64,000 bases of DNA from Microbacterium salitolerans (lineage in GTDB: Bacteria > Actinomycetota > Actinomycetes > Actinomycetales > Microbacteriaceae), in NCBI RefSeq assembly GCF_019720895.1, contig NZ_JAHKSH010000004.1, positions 434,001 to 498,000 of the forward strand, written 5' to 3'. The notes under the pieces were generated by a model, which did not search any database, was not told the origin of the DNA, and worked only from the letters and a program-made list of their open reading frames with translations. Both the position numbers and the translations under genes were made by a program. Below are positions 46,646-54,848 of this stretch, piece by piece; within the stretch, counting starts at the first letter, position 1, and each line of letters begins with the position of its first letter.

Positions 46646-47554
46646 TCAGCGAGCCAGCGCCCGGATGGTCTCGTCGTGGTCGGGGATGCGCGTCCGGCCG
46701 TCGAGGCCTCGGCACGACAGCGTCGCGACGGTGGTGGCGTACTCCACGGCGCCGCCGAAGCCGCCGTCCAGCAGGCCGCTGTCCGCGTGAAGCAGTCCGG
46801 CGATCAGGGCGCCGTGGAAGACGTCGCCGGCGCCGAGCGTGCTCACGACGTCGGCACGCGGCGGCGTGGCGGCGGCGCGCTCACCGTCCGCGCGCAGGCC
46901 GAACGACCCCCGGCCCCCGTCGGTGACGACGACGGCGTCCGCGCCCTCGTCGATCGCTCGGCGCATGCTCTCGTCGAGATCCTCGCCCCCGTAGCGGCGT
47001 TCGAGCGCCTCGCGGGTCGGGGCGAAGAGCGCCGTGCCGTCGAGAGCGAGCCCCGGGATCTCGTTGCCGGCGTCGATCGAGAGACGCGGACCGGGGATCC
47101 GGTCGCGCAGGTCTCGCACCGCCTGCCAGCCATGCTGGTCGACGTGCACCCATGCGGCCCCGGAGATCAGCTCCTGCGCGCGCGATGCGTGGGAGAGATC
47201 GAGTCGCGGGCCGACACGATTGACGATCGCGCGTGTGCGCTCGCGGCCACTGACGATGACGATGCTGCGCGAGGTCTCGGCTCCGGGGACCGCCACGAGT
47301 CCCGAGACGTCGACGCCTTCCGCCGCCAGCCGGGCGCGCACGCGGTCGCCGGCCTCGTCGTCGCCGACGGCTGCGATCACGGCACTCGGAACGCCGAGCC
47401 GCTGCGCCGCCACGGCGGCCGTCGCGGCCGGCCCTCCCCCGCCGAACACCATGCCGTCCGCGACCACGCGCTCGTCGGCATCCGGGTACCGGTCGACGAG
47501 AGCGATGGAGTCCTCCGTCGCGACTCCCGCGAAGACCGCCCGGGGCGTGGTCAC
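46646..47554 (-). CDS. Sulfofructose kinase (YihV-like, PfkB family)
   Basis: A 302-residue PfkB-family sugar kinase. Features shared with E. coli YihV are the [13 protein letters not shown] segment (38-50), the GAGD anion-hole motif (241-244, catalytic D244) in [12 protein letters not shown], and the C-terminal [13 protein letters not shown] close to the GRAGIPDCDQT of YihV. It phosphorylates 6-deoxy-6-sulfofructose at C1 with ATP. The GTG start 47554 overlaps the isomerase stop (GTGA). Confidence 0.92.
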   Translation of the reverse strand: MTTPRAVFAGVATEDSIALVDRYPDADERVVADGMVFGGGGPAATAAVAAQRLGVPSAVIAAVGDDEAGDRVRARLAAEGVDVSGLVAVPGAETSRSIVIVSGRERTRAIVNRVGPRLDLSHASRAQELISGAAWVHVDQHGWQAVRDLRDRIPGPRLSIDAGNEIPGLALDGTALFAPTREALERRYGGEDLDESMRRAIDEGADAVVVTDGGRGSFGLRADGERAAATPPRADVVSTLGAGDVFHGALIAGLLHADSGLLDGGFGGAVEYATTVATLSCRGLDGRTRIPDHDETIRALAR

Positions 47555-48792
47555 GAGGTCACCGTGTCGAGGAGGCCCGCGGCGAGCGCCGGTGCCATGG
47601 CGGGTGCGAGCGGGAGGCGCGGGACGATCAGGCAGTGCATCAGATGGTAGATATCGGGCTTGCCGTCCCACACTTCGGTCGAGACGACGTTCTCCGGAGA
47701 GAGCTCCTGCCACCACGAGCCGTTCTCGGTGTCGATGAGGTGCTCCTTGGCGTAGTCCCAGAAGCGCTGGTACCACTGCTCGTACTCGTCGTCGCCCGTG
47801 ACGCTGTACAGGGCGGAGGCCCCTCCCATCGCCTCGACGACGACCCACCGGATCCGCTCGCGGACGACGGGTTCGCCATCCCAGCCGACCGAGTACACGA
47901 AGCCCGGGTTGCCGTCCGGCTCCCAGGCGTCGCGCACCGCGGCGCGGAACACGCCCGTCGCGTCCTCGACCAGCCAATCCGGCGCGTCGAGGCCGCGGTT
48001 CAGCAGCGACTGGCGCAGCGAGAGCAGCAGGCGCGCCCATTCGGTCCAGTGCCCGGGGGTGCCGCCGTAGGCCCGGAATCGGTGGGCGCGATTGTCCGAG
48101 TTGTACTCGAACAGTGGGGTGAGGGTCTCGTCGAAGTGCTCGACGACGCGGTACTCGTTGTTCCGAGCGACCTCGTGGATGATCTTCCGGCTGATCTCGA
48201 GGGCGCGGTGGAGCCAGACGTCGTCGCCTGTCACGTCCGCGACCACGAGGAAGGCCTCGACCGCATGCATGTTCACGTTGCCGCCGCGGTACGCCTCGGT
48301 CTCGGTGAACGCGGCGTCCCACGACTCGAGGCTGATCTGGTTCTCGTCGTCCCAGAAGCGACGTTCGAACAGCTCGATGGCGCGGTCCAGCAGCTCGCGG
48401 GCACCGGGCCGCCCCGCGGCGGATGCGCTGGCGGCGCCGAGCAGCACGAAGCAGTGCGCGTAGCCGGGCTTCGAGGTATCGACCGGCCCGTCCGCGTTCA
48501 CCTCGGCGAACCAGCCGCCGTTGACGTCATCGTGCAGCGGGCCGTTCAGCGCCCGGATGCCGTGGTCGACCAGCGCGCCGGCGCCGGGCCGCCCCATCAG
48601 CGCCGCGAGAGAGTACACGTGCACCATCCGACTGGTGATCCACAGCTCGGTGTTCTTGTCGTCGCGCACCACGCCCTGGTTGTTCAGCCAGCCGAATCCG
48701 GTCGGCACCTTCGCGCCGCGGCCGAACTCGAACGTGCGATCCGCTTCGGCTTCGAGCCATCGCGCGTGAGCCGGTGTGTTGAGCCACTTCAT
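47551..48792 (-). CDS. Sulfoquinovose isomerase (YihS-like)
   Basis: A 413-residue AGE-superfamily protein, the same length as E. coli YihS and strongly alike throughout, e.g. MKW-N-T...[44 protein letters not shown] and DIYHL-HCL. The histidines important in YihS fall at identical numbers, H176 (NMHAVEA) and H248 (TPGHW). It interconverts sulfoquinovose and 6-deoxy-6-sulfofructose (and sulforhamnose). It is the most diagnostic gene in the cluster. Confidence 0.94.
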   Translation of the reverse strand: MKWLNTPAHARWLEAEADRTFEFGRGAKVPTGFGWLNNQGVVRDDKNTELWITSRMVHVYSLAALMGRPGAGALVDHGIRALNGPLHDDVNGGWFAEVNADGPVDTSKPGYAHCFVLLGAASASAAGRPGARELLDRAIELFERRFWDDENQISLESWDAAFTETEAYRGGNVNMHAVEAFLVVADVTGDDVWLHRALEISRKIIHEVARNNEYRVVEHFDETLTPLFEYNSDNRAHRFRAYGGTPGHWTEWARLLLSLRQSLLNRGLDAPDWLVEDATGVFRAAVRDAWEPDGNPGFVYSVGWDGEPVVRERIRWVVVEAMGGASALYSVTGDDEYEQWYQRFWDYAKEHLIDTENGSWWQELSPENVVSTEVWDGKPDIYHLMHCLIVPRLPLAPAMAPALAAGLLDTVTS

Positions 48793-48835
48793 CGGATTCC
48801 TCTTCCTCGTGTCGCGTTCAGATCCGCCGGGGCCC

Positions 48836-49966
48836 TCAGGACCGTGCGAAATCGAGATCCACCGGCTGGTGCGTCGCGGCGGAGCGCTCCGCCGCGATGC
48901 CCATCAGGACAGCGCGGAGGCCGTCCTCGAGCGTCACCTCGACGTCGGCCGCGCCCCGCACCACCTCCTGGAACCGCTGGTGCTCGAAGAACGTCGAGCC
49001 GTAGTGCCCGCCAGCCGCCTCGAGCTCGGGGTCGATGCTCACGTCGTGGTGCACGGGCCCCTGCGGCTCGCGCGGGCTGAACGTGACGAAGGCGTCGCGC
49101 TCCAGCGCGGTCCAGTGACCCGATGCCACGGGGACGCCGACCTCGGTCTTGGCGACGTCGCCGATCACCGACATGTGCTCCTGATACTGGCTGCCCTCGG
49201 CGAACATGCACAGGTTGAGCATCGCGCGACCGCCGCCCGCGAAGTCGACCGTCACGAATGCGTTGTCGAGGATGTCGGGCACGTGGCCGTCGTAGCTCTC
49301 GTCTCGATGGTTCACGTCTGCCGCGCCCGACGCGTACACGCGCACCGGCTCATCACGCAGGATCAGACGCATCAGGTCGAAGAAGTGGCACGCCTTCTCG
49401 ACGAGCGTTCCCCCGGTGCGCGCCGCGAACCGGTTCCAGTTCTCGACCTTGTGGAGGAACGGGAAGCGATGCTCCGTGATGGTCAGCATCCGCGGCGTCC
49501 CGGTCCTGCCCCCGTGCACGTCGTCCAGGAAGCGCTGGACCGGCGGCATGTAGCGGTACTCCATGGCGACCCAGATCGGTGCACCGTACTCCTCTGCGGC
49601 GCGTCGTACGCGTTCCGCGTCCTCCGGAGTGGTCACGAGGGGCTTCTCGATCAGGATCGGCAGGGCCACTCCGGTCGAGAAGACGTCGAGCAGGATCTGC
49701 GCATGCGTGTCGTTGGGGGTGGCGATGATCAGCGCGTCGAGGTGCTCATCGGCGAGCATCTCCGCGTGCGTGGCATATGTCGTCGCGTCCCGGGACAGCA
49801 GCGCGCGCGCCGCGTCGAGCGACGGTGCGTGCGGATCGGCGATCGCCGCGATCTCGCTGCCCTCGAGCATCTCGACGTAGCGGATGTGCTCACGACCCAT
49901 CGTGCCCGCACCGACCAATCCGTAGCGAAGCGTGCGGGTCTCGTCACTCGAAGCGTGGTCCGCCAT
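48836..49966 (-). CDS. Gfo/Idh/MocA-family protein, candidate NAD-dependent sulfoquinovosidase
   Basis: A 376-residue protein with an N-terminal Rossmann domain ([19 protein letters not shown], residues 16-34) and the family signature EKP (107-109). A C-terminal sheet domain has [11 protein letters not shown] as substrate-side motif. It is the promoter-proximal gene of the sulfoquinovose operon. Some Gfo/Idh/MocA proteins in sulfoquinovose clusters are known to be NAD-dependent glycosidases that release sulfoquinovose from its glycerides (the GH188 type, from memory). No classical GH31 sulfoquinovosidase is present in this window. The alternative is a sulfoquinovose or sugar dehydrogenase. 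Confidence 0.75.
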   Translation of the reverse strand: MADHASSDETRTLRYGLVGAGTMGREHIRYVEMLEGSEIAAIADPHAPSLDAARALLSRDATTYATHAEMLADEHLDALIIATPNDTHAQILLDVFSTGVALPILIEKPLVTTPEDAERVRRAAEEYGAPIWVAMEYRYMPPVQRFLDDVHGGRTGTPRMLTITEHRFPFLHKVENWNRFAARTGGTLVEKACHFFDLMRLILRDEPVRVYASGAADVNHRDESYDGHVPDILDNAFVTVDFAGGGRAMLNLCMFAEGSQYQEHMSVIGDVAKTEVGVPVASGHWTALERDAFVTFSPREPQGPVHHDVSIDPELEAAGGHYGSTFFEHQRFQEVVRGAADVEVTLEDGLRAVLMGIAAERSAATHQPVDLDFARS

Positions 49967-49996
49967 GTCACCGTCCTCATTGCGCGATGTGCTTTC

Positions 49997-50025
49997 TCCA
50001 ACGTTCAGTGTTGGATTTCGAACAC
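49997..50025. promoter_or_regulatory. Overlapping dyads upstream of the sulfoquinovose operon
   Basis: TCCAAC (49997-50002) pairs with GTTGGA (50010-50015), and GTGTT (50008-50012) pairs with AACAC (50021-50025). They lie 31-59 bases upstream of the first start codon (49966) and are a plausible operator for the DeoR regulator at the other end of the cluster. Confidence 0.5.
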
Positions 50026-50240
50026 GCTAGCAATGGGGAGCATCACCCGTCAACAGTCTGTTCGTCGCGCACTCGCCCGAAGGCGGCCGCGCCGATCGCC
50101 TTCGAAGCGGGCGACGGCGGGGCACGAGAATCCGCGGATCCACAGCCGCCGCGGTTCGTCAGACATCTCGGCGTGGAGAATCGCCGGTCGCCGACCGACC
50201 GAAGGGGCGCCCGAGCGTCGGAGCGCAGCGCCCGAATGCA

Positions 50241-50270
50241 GAATGACCGGGGCGACGGCCCCGGCCATTC
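50241..50270 (-). terminator. Terminator hairpin behind the tRNA 3' fragment
   Basis: GAATG-a-CCGGGGC pairs with GCCCCGG-c-CATTC (one mismatch in the stem, loop GACG). Read on the minus strand it starts about 12 bases after the tRNA 3' end, the normal place for a tRNA terminator. This shows that the fragment retains its chromosomal downstream flank. Confidence 0.7.
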
Positions 50271-50281
50271 CTCGTTCTCGG

Positions 50282-50321
50282 TGGGCCCAGCGGGGCTCGA
50301 ACCCGCGACCCGCGGATTATC
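50282..50321 (-). pseudogene. tRNA 3'-end fragment, left attachment site of the prophage
   Basis: On the minus strand the sequence has a normal T-arm (GCGGG-TTCGAGC-CCCGC), a 5-nt variable region, the acceptor 3' strand TGGGCCC and discriminator A. Upstream of the anticodon-stem 3' strand (TCCGC) the pairing partner is missing, so only about 40 bases of a tRNA remain. The anticodon reads GAT if the loop is native, but the break lies so close that a lysine-type tRNA (loop CTCTTAA) is equally possible. With the integrase next door this is best read as attL, with the intact tRNA regenerated at the far prophage end. Confidence 0.8.
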
Positions 50322-50540
50322 AGAGCGCTGTTTCAGAACCGCGGTCCATCGTCGACCTTGCTGAGTTCCGCGAGGCGCGGGTCTCGTGATGGCACCGCGT
50401 GTTTCTGTCCCGTCGCTGGCCATCGCCACGCCCTAGCTTTGCACGGCGACACTGTCGCCATGGTCTCTGACAGGCCGTGCACGCACGTCAATAGCGTGAT
50501 CTCGTCCCCATCACCTACCCGTGCACCCGTGGAGGAACCA

Positions 50541-51446
50541 GTGACCAGCTGGACGCTTATCCGTAATGCCTGGGCCGACGAACAGCGCGCCGCCGGCCTC
50601 TCACCTCGAACGATCGAGGGCCGCGATGCCCTCCTCGCGCTCCTCGAGGCCACTGGCAGGACCCCAGAGACGGTCAGCAAGACCGACATGATCGCCGTAC
50701 TCAACCGTCGCCACGCGCGCACCGGAGGAGACCTCTCACCTGGCACTCGTCAGGTTGAGCGCTCCTATATGCAGACATGGAGTCGTTGGATGCTCGAGGA
50801 GGGCTACCGCCCCGACGACCCTGGCGCGCGCCTTCGCAAAGTGAAGGTCCCCCGGCGCCGCCCACGTCCACTCACCGAGACGCACATCACGAACATGCTC
50901 GACAGCGGCGCGTACCAGTCCACACGCGACATGATCGTGATCGCTGCACTCACCGGCCTCCGCATCGGCGAGGTCGTGAAAATCCGAGACGAGGACATCG
51001 ATCGCGTCACAAACACCATCCGCTCGCTCCGCAAGGGCGGCCTCGAGCACATCGTCTACATGCCGCCCGCCATCCAGGAGATCGCGGATCGCCGCGGCGA
51101 GCGCGGCTGGTGGTTCCCGTCGCCGTACTCGAACAGCCGATTCCCTGACGGCGGAGGGCACGTGCTCATGAAGTCGGCGTCAACGTCAATCTCGCGTGTG
51201 TTGCGCAAGGCAGGGATCGCGGATCCACGGATCACGGGGCACAGCTTGCGGCACTACTACGCGACTACGCTCCTGCGCCAGGGCGTGGGGGTGCGCGTCG
51301 TGCAGGAGATGATGGGACATGCAAGCCTGGCGACGACACAGCTCTACCTCGAGGTCACAGACGACGAGATGGCGGCCGCGTCGAACGTCCTACCATTCAT
51401 CTCTCCTCGAGCGCGATCCGGACGCGGGCGCGGACATGCTGCCTAG
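50541..51446 (+). CDS. int: Tyrosine-recombinase integrase
   Basis: A 301-residue site-specific recombinase. The N-terminal SAM-like core-binding domain (about 1-100) is followed by the catalytic domain with the full active-site set: R141 (TGLRIGE), K165, H234 and R237 (HSLRHYYA), H260 (MGHAS) and nucleophile Y269 (TTQLYLEV). GTG 50541 is preferred because GGAGGA lies five bases upstream; the frame is open further back but lacks such a site. It lies next to the tRNA fragment, its presumed attachment site. Confidence 0.93.
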   Translation: MTSWTLIRNAWADEQRAAGLSPRTIEGRDALLALLEATGRTPETVSKTDMIAVLNRRHARTGGDLSPGTRQVERSYMQTWSRWMLEEGYRPDDPGARLRKVKVPRRRPRPLTETHITNMLDSGAYQSTRDMIVIAALTGLRIGEVVKIRDEDIDRVTNTIRSLRKGGLEHIVYMPPAIQEIADRRGERGWWFPSPYSNSRFPDGGGHVLMKSASTSISRVLRKAGIADPRITGHSLRHYYATTLLRQGVGVRVVQEMMGHASLATTQLYLEVTDDEMAAASNVLPFISPRARSGRGRGHAA

Positions 51447-51534
51447 CCAAATTGGGGGCCCCGTTGCATGTGGCCCGAGGCACGCACATTGGTCGACGTC
51501 GCTACAGAGCCGCGTCATTGCGCCTCGCGACGCT

Positions 51535-52071
51535 TCAATGCGTGTGCTTCTGAGTGAGCTCCGCGGCGGCTTCTAGACGCTTGGCGGTCTCAACGGTGCG
51601 ACCACTCGGCGCCTGGTTACGGGCCGCTGCCATCGCGATCTCCCGCCCCAAGTTTAGGAGATCGTCTCGATACTCACCCGGCGAGCTGGGCCCCCAGCTG
51701 TCCTCGATGCCCTCATCTACGATCGCGTCCAGAACGAGCTCAAGTCGTTCGCGGACCGCTCGGTCGTTCACTCTGTCGACTTGATATCGCAAGGTGAGAT
51801 CAGCTTGGACCCATCCTTCCGATAGAAAGATGCGATCGTCCCATGCGTCCGATCCCAGAGCGATGCTGCGGAGAGCTTTGCTCTGGCCGAGGAACGACTT
51901 AGCGACCGACTCGAGTATCCCTCGCGCCGCTTCTTCGTCCGCCCGCTCGCGATCCAATCGCGCACGTTCGTCCGCACGTCGCGCAATCCGTGCCGACCCG
52001 AGATACGTCAGCACACCACCTGCGATCACGCCACCAACGCCGACCAGCGCCGTGAGCACTTCTGAATCCAT
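51535..52071 (-). CDS. Small membrane-anchored protein of unknown function
   Basis: A 178-residue protein with an N-terminal membrane segment (about residues 6-24, LTALVGVGGVIAGGVLTYL). A charged helical stretch (ARRADERARLDRERADEEAA) suggests a coiled coil, followed by a soluble helical domain. No family recognised. The location between integrase and other accessory genes suggests a lysogenic-conversion function, which is inference only. Confidence 0.65.
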   Translation of the reverse strand: MDSEVLTALVGVGGVIAGGVLTYLGSARIARRADERARLDRERADEEAARGILESVAKSFLGQSKALRSIALGSDAWDDRIFLSEGWVQADLTLRYQVDRVNDRAVRERLELVLDAIVDEGIEDSWGPSSPGEYRDDLLNLGREIAMAAARNQAPSGRTVETAKRLEAAAELTQKHTH

Positions 52072-52175
52072 TCTGGAAGTCTAGAGATCGACTCGTCACT
52101 TCGAAGGTCGCGCTCCGTGGATGACGAAAGCGCACACGCGCCAACGTAGAAGGGCGCACGCCGTACCCTGAGGCC

Positions 52176-52379
52176 ATGGCTCTCACCCAGGACGACGTCC
52201 GAGCAATCAAGAACGACTGGTCCAAGCTCAGCGGAGAGGTTTGGTGCACCCATGATCACTGGGAAACTCTGATTCCCAAGCCTGAGTTCGGGCCATATGA
52301 CCATGCCTGCACGACGTGCGGTGTGACTTGGAACGGTGACAATCGACCTGACGCAACTGGCCGCCGTGGACCACGCTGA
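52176..52379 (+). CDS. Small cysteine/histidine-rich protein
   Basis: A 67-residue protein (MALTQDDVRAIKNDW...) with histidines and cysteines in WCTHDHWE and DHACTTCGVTW that could coordinate one metal ion. A weak GAGG site lies before the ATG at 52176. Short prophage accessory gene; function unknown. Confidence 0.55.
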   Translation: MALTQDDVRAIKNDWSKLSGEVWCTHDHWETLIPKPEFGPYDHACTTCGVTWNGDNRPDATGRRGPR

Positions 52380-52445
52380 CCGCAACAGCAAAGGGTTGTC
52401 CCTCCCGCTCGAGAGCAGAAGGGGTTGACGACTTACTCTGTCGAC

Positions 52446-52604
52446 ATGGATCTGTTCGAGCACGCCGCGCAGCCCATATGCCCTGAGTGCGGGGTCACCA
52501 TGCACCCGGAAGACGGGCGCGACGAGTGTCGCGAGTGTGGGTACCGGATCGAGTGGCCCGAAGCGCAGCACCCCGGATACGGCGACGACATCGCGGACGT
52601 GTAG
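52446..52604 (+). CDS. Zinc-ribbon microprotein (52 aa)
   Basis: A short open frame (52 codons) starting at ATG 52446 contains two CxxC knuckles, ICPECG and CRECG, 16 residues apart, the pattern of a rubredoxin-like zinc ribbon. It lies between two plus-strand accessory genes. The regular CxxC pair makes it credible despite its size. Function unknown. Confidence 0.5.
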   Translation: MDLFEHAAQPICPECGVTMHPEDGRDECRECGYRIEWPEAQHPGYGDDIADV

Positions 52605-52682
52605 GACCACAAGGAGACGCTAGGCCTCCCGCCTACGATCGGACTAGTCGACGACGAAGGCCGAGCGGCCTACGCTGACGGC

Positions 52683-53390
52683 ATGTGCGGACGCTTCGCC
52701 CTCGACGACAAGGTCAACGCCGACATCACGGAGTTCGTGACGGCCACCGGCCGGCAGGCCGAGGAATGGTCATGGGACTGGGAGCCGCGCTACAACATCA
52801 AGCCCACGACGCAGATCCCGATCCTCGTCGACGCACCGAAGACGCGCGAGCTGCGCATCGAGGGCGCCCGGTGGGGACTCGTGCCGCCCTGGTCCGACAG
52901 CCTCAAGCTGAAGTTCCCCACGTTCAACGCCCGCACCGAAGGCATCACCGGCAAGGCGACTTGGAAGGGCCCGCTGAAGTCGCGACGGTGCATCGTGCCG
53001 GCAGCCGGCTACTACGAGTGGACCGGCGAGAAGGGGGCGAAGACGCCCTGGTGGATCCACCCCGACGACGGTTCGCTCGGCTTTGCCGGCCTCTACGCGT
53101 GGTGGCAGGACAAGAGCGTCGCCGACGACGACCCCGCCCGATGGACGCTCACCGCCACGATCCTGACGATGCCCACCGTCGACGAGCTCGCGTCCATCCA
53201 CGACCGCAACCCCGTCGGCCTCCCGCAGGACCTCTGGGAACATTGGATGGACCCGGAGACCACCGGTGACCAGGCACTCGTCGACGAGGCCGTGAACGCC
53301 TCGCGCGGCGTCATGGAGCAGCTCGAGTACCACCGGGTCATGCCATTCAAGGCGACCGACGACGGGCCGCAGCTGCTCGAGCCCGCGTAA
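52683..53390 (+). CDS. SRAP-family protein (YedK/HMCES-like)
   Basis: A 235-residue SOS-response-associated peptidase family protein. These cross-link to abasic sites in single-stranded DNA through the N-terminal cysteine. The catalytic positions are clear: C2 (after Met removal), N82 (FNARTE), E112 (GYYEW) and H173 (IHDRNP). Phages often carry such genes. It is followed closely by a small unknown gene. Confidence 0.93.
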   Translation: MCGRFALDDKVNADITEFVTATGRQAEEWSWDWEPRYNIKPTTQIPILVDAPKTRELRIEGARWGLVPPWSDSLKLKFPTFNARTEGITGKATWKGPLKSRRCIVPAAGYYEWTGEKGAKTPWWIHPDDGSLGFAGLYAWWQDKSVADDDPARWTLTATILTMPTVDELASIHDRNPVGLPQDLWEHWMDPETTGDQALVDEAVNASRGVMEQLEYHRVMPFKATDDGPQLLEPA

Positions 53391-53399
53391 CCTGGATCG

Positions 53400-53654
53400 G
53401 TGCCCTACACCGTGACGATCCGCCCCACCGCGACGACCGACATCGAGATCGCTGACACGGACAGCATCGACGCGTTCAACGCCGCCGTGACCGCCGCGCT
53501 CCCCGACGGACACGACCTCGTGAAGGCAGACCTCAAGACCGGCATCGCGACCATCCGGCCACGCGAGACGAAGGACATCACCATCGCCGACCGGAGCGAG
53601 CTCGGCACGTGCGCCCCCGACGGGTGGATGGCGCTCAGCATCCGCAAGGCGTAG
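53400..53654 (+). CDS. Small protein of unknown function
   Basis: An 84-residue protein starting at GTG 53400, nine bases after the SRAP gene and so probably co-transcribed. It is rich in Thr, Asp, Ala and Ile (IRPTATTDIEIADTDSID), beta-strand-prone. No motif recognised. A prophage accessory gene. Confidence 0.55.
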   Translation: MPYTVTIRPTATTDIEIADTDSIDAFNAAVTAALPDGHDLVKADLKTGIATIRPRETKDITIADRSELGTCAPDGWMALSIRKA

Positions 53655-53711
53655 CCCCGCGGCGCGCGCGTCGCGCCGGCAGATTCATTCGAACATAGTT
53701 ACTACACTTGC

Positions 53712-53730
53712 CCTCACGTCGAACGTGAGG
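53712..53730 (+). promoter_or_regulatory. Perfect 8-bp dyad overlapping a ribosome site
   Basis: CCTCACGT (53712-53719) pairs with ACGTGAGG (53723-53730) around CGA. The right arm leads into the AGGAG ribosome site of the gene starting at 53738, so the hairpin could mask it, or a repressor could bind there. Confidence 0.45.
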
Positions 53731-53737
53731 AGACAAC

Positions 53738-54061
53738 GTGGGCAGCAGCAAGCGGTACCCCGACCACGCCGCGCGGCTCGCCGAGGAACGTGAGCTCCGC
53801 GATGCACGCAAGCACGGAGACCTGCACACCCTCTCGACTGAGCAGCTCGCGCTCCACTCCCGCATCGTGAGCATCGTCCCCGAGCATCGGCAGCTGCGCG
53901 CGTTGACCTGGCTCCGGTTCGGTGACGCCGACGTGCGCGCGACGGTGCGCGTGCGGCGGTGGACGGAGACGGCGGTCGGGGTCGAAGTGGACGTGGACGG
54001 CGAGCGTCTGCGCTGCTGGGTGTGGCGTGGTGCCTGCGCACCAACGGGACCAATGTCGTGA
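53738..54061 (+). CDS. Prophage protein of unknown function
   Basis: A 107-residue protein with a basic/acidic helical N-terminus (HAARLAEERELRDARKHGDLHTL) and a C-terminal half with alternating hydrophobic strands. It starts at GTG 53738 with a good AGGAG site. I recognise no domain. Expression may be controlled by the preceding dyad. Confidence 0.6.
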   Translation: MGSSKRYPDHAARLAEERELRDARKHGDLHTLSTEQLALHSRIVSIVPEHRQLRALTWLRFGDADVRATVRVRRWTETAVGVEVDVDGERLRCWVWRGACAPTGPMS

Positions 54062-54174
54062 TGCCGTGCGCACCCGCCGCCCCGCCACTCTCGATCAGGC
54101 CCCGTAGCGCGTCGCGGATCACAGATCCCTAACGACCCCCGCCCTTCAGCATGGGCGCTAGCTATGCTCCGGCT

Positions 54175-54768
54175 ATGACGAACTCCCCAGGTATGACACC
54201 GGGTCCCCAGGTAGCCGACGAGACGAAGCCGAAGAAGCCGTGGTTTACGCGATGGTGGGTCTGGGTGATCGCTGCGGCGGTCGTCGTGGGAGGAATCGGA
54301 AGCGCACTCGGGCTCGGAGATGACGACGAGGACCTGTCCGCCTCGGAGCCCTCCGAGACGACAGCGCCCGAACCTGCCGCGACACCGAGCGAGGATCCGG
54401 TCGAGGACGTCACCGAGGAGCCCGCTGCGGAAGAGGAGCCAGCCGAGCCCGTCGAGGAGGAGCCGGCGGAGCCCGAGATGTCGCTCTCCCAGGAGAATGC
54501 GGTGGGAGACGCGCAGTCCTACCTCGCCTATTCCGGGTTCTCACACGAAAGCCTCGTCACGCAGCTCGAGTTCGAGGGCTACCCGCGCGAAGACGCCGAG
54601 TTCGCGATCGAGTACCTCGCGCCGGATTGGAACGCCGAGGCCGTCGAGTCCGCGGAGAGCTACCTCGACTACTCGAGCTTCTCGCGACAGGAGTTGCTCG
54701 ACCAGCTGCTGCACGAGGGATTCACGCCCGAGCAGGCCGAGCACGGCCTCGCGGCCGTCGGATACTGA
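54175..54768 (+). CDS. Ltp-domain membrane protein, likely superinfection exclusion
   Basis: A 197-residue protein: short basic cytoplasmic tail, membrane segment (about 27-48), a long Glu/Pro-rich spacer (about 49-102), then two Ltp repeats (about 107-148 and 150-196; SYLAYSGFSHESLVTQLEFEG and SYLDYSSFSRQELLDQL). In streptococcal phage TP-J34 an Ltp lipoprotein blocks phage DNA entry. This one has a membrane anchor rather than a lipobox. A TATGCT box at 54163-54168 lies seven bases before the ATG, suggesting a leaderless transcript. Confidence 0.8.
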   Translation: MTNSPGMTPGPQVADETKPKKPWFTRWWVWVIAAAVVVGGIGSALGLGDDDEDLSASEPSETTAPEPAATPSEDPVEDVTEEPAAEEEPAEPVEEEPAEPEMSLSQENAVGDAQSYLAYSGFSHESLVTQLEFEGYPREDAEFAIEYLAPDWNAEAVESAESYLDYSSFSRQELLDQLLHEGFTPEQAEHGLAAVGY

Positions 54769-54800
54769 GCGCACGACCACCCACACGCCTCACCCACCAA

Positions 54801-54834
54801 AAGCGCCCCTCCGGACGAAGCCGGAGGGGCGCTT
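54801..54834. terminator. Terminator between Ltp gene and STAS gene
   Basis: A perfect 14-bp stem (54801-54814 / 54821-54834, loop ACGAAG) bordered by A-rich sequence to the left. It can serve both convergent genes. Confidence 0.85.
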
Positions 54835-54848
54835 GGAGTCTGCGCGGT

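Larger units (their letters stand above)
49967..50540. other. 574-bp non-coding region: operon control region, tRNA fragment and integrase leader
   Basis: The left third holds the presumptive promoter and operator of the leftward sulfoquinovose operon (dyads at 49997-50025). Bases 50042-50240 show nothing I can identify. 50241-50270 is a tRNA-type terminator hairpin and 50282-50321 a tRNA 3' fragment. The rest (50322-50540) leads into the integrase. An open frame extends upstream of the integrase start across this region but appears non-coding. Confidence 0.6.

Noticed and set aside
50282-50360. A functional tRNA gene at the prophage border
   Set aside because: Only the 3' part folds; the 5' acceptor strand, D-arm and 5' half of the anticodon stem are not present upstream on the minus strand.
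50358-50540. Upstream extension of the integrase reading frame
   Set aside because: It would overlap the region next to the tRNA fragment and has no ribosome site, while GTG 50541 has a strong GGAGGA upstream.
53690-53702. TTCGAAC sequence looking like a LexA box half-site
   Set aside because: The matching half (GTTCGA) at the required spacing is absent, although a nearby GTTAC gives a weak resemblance.
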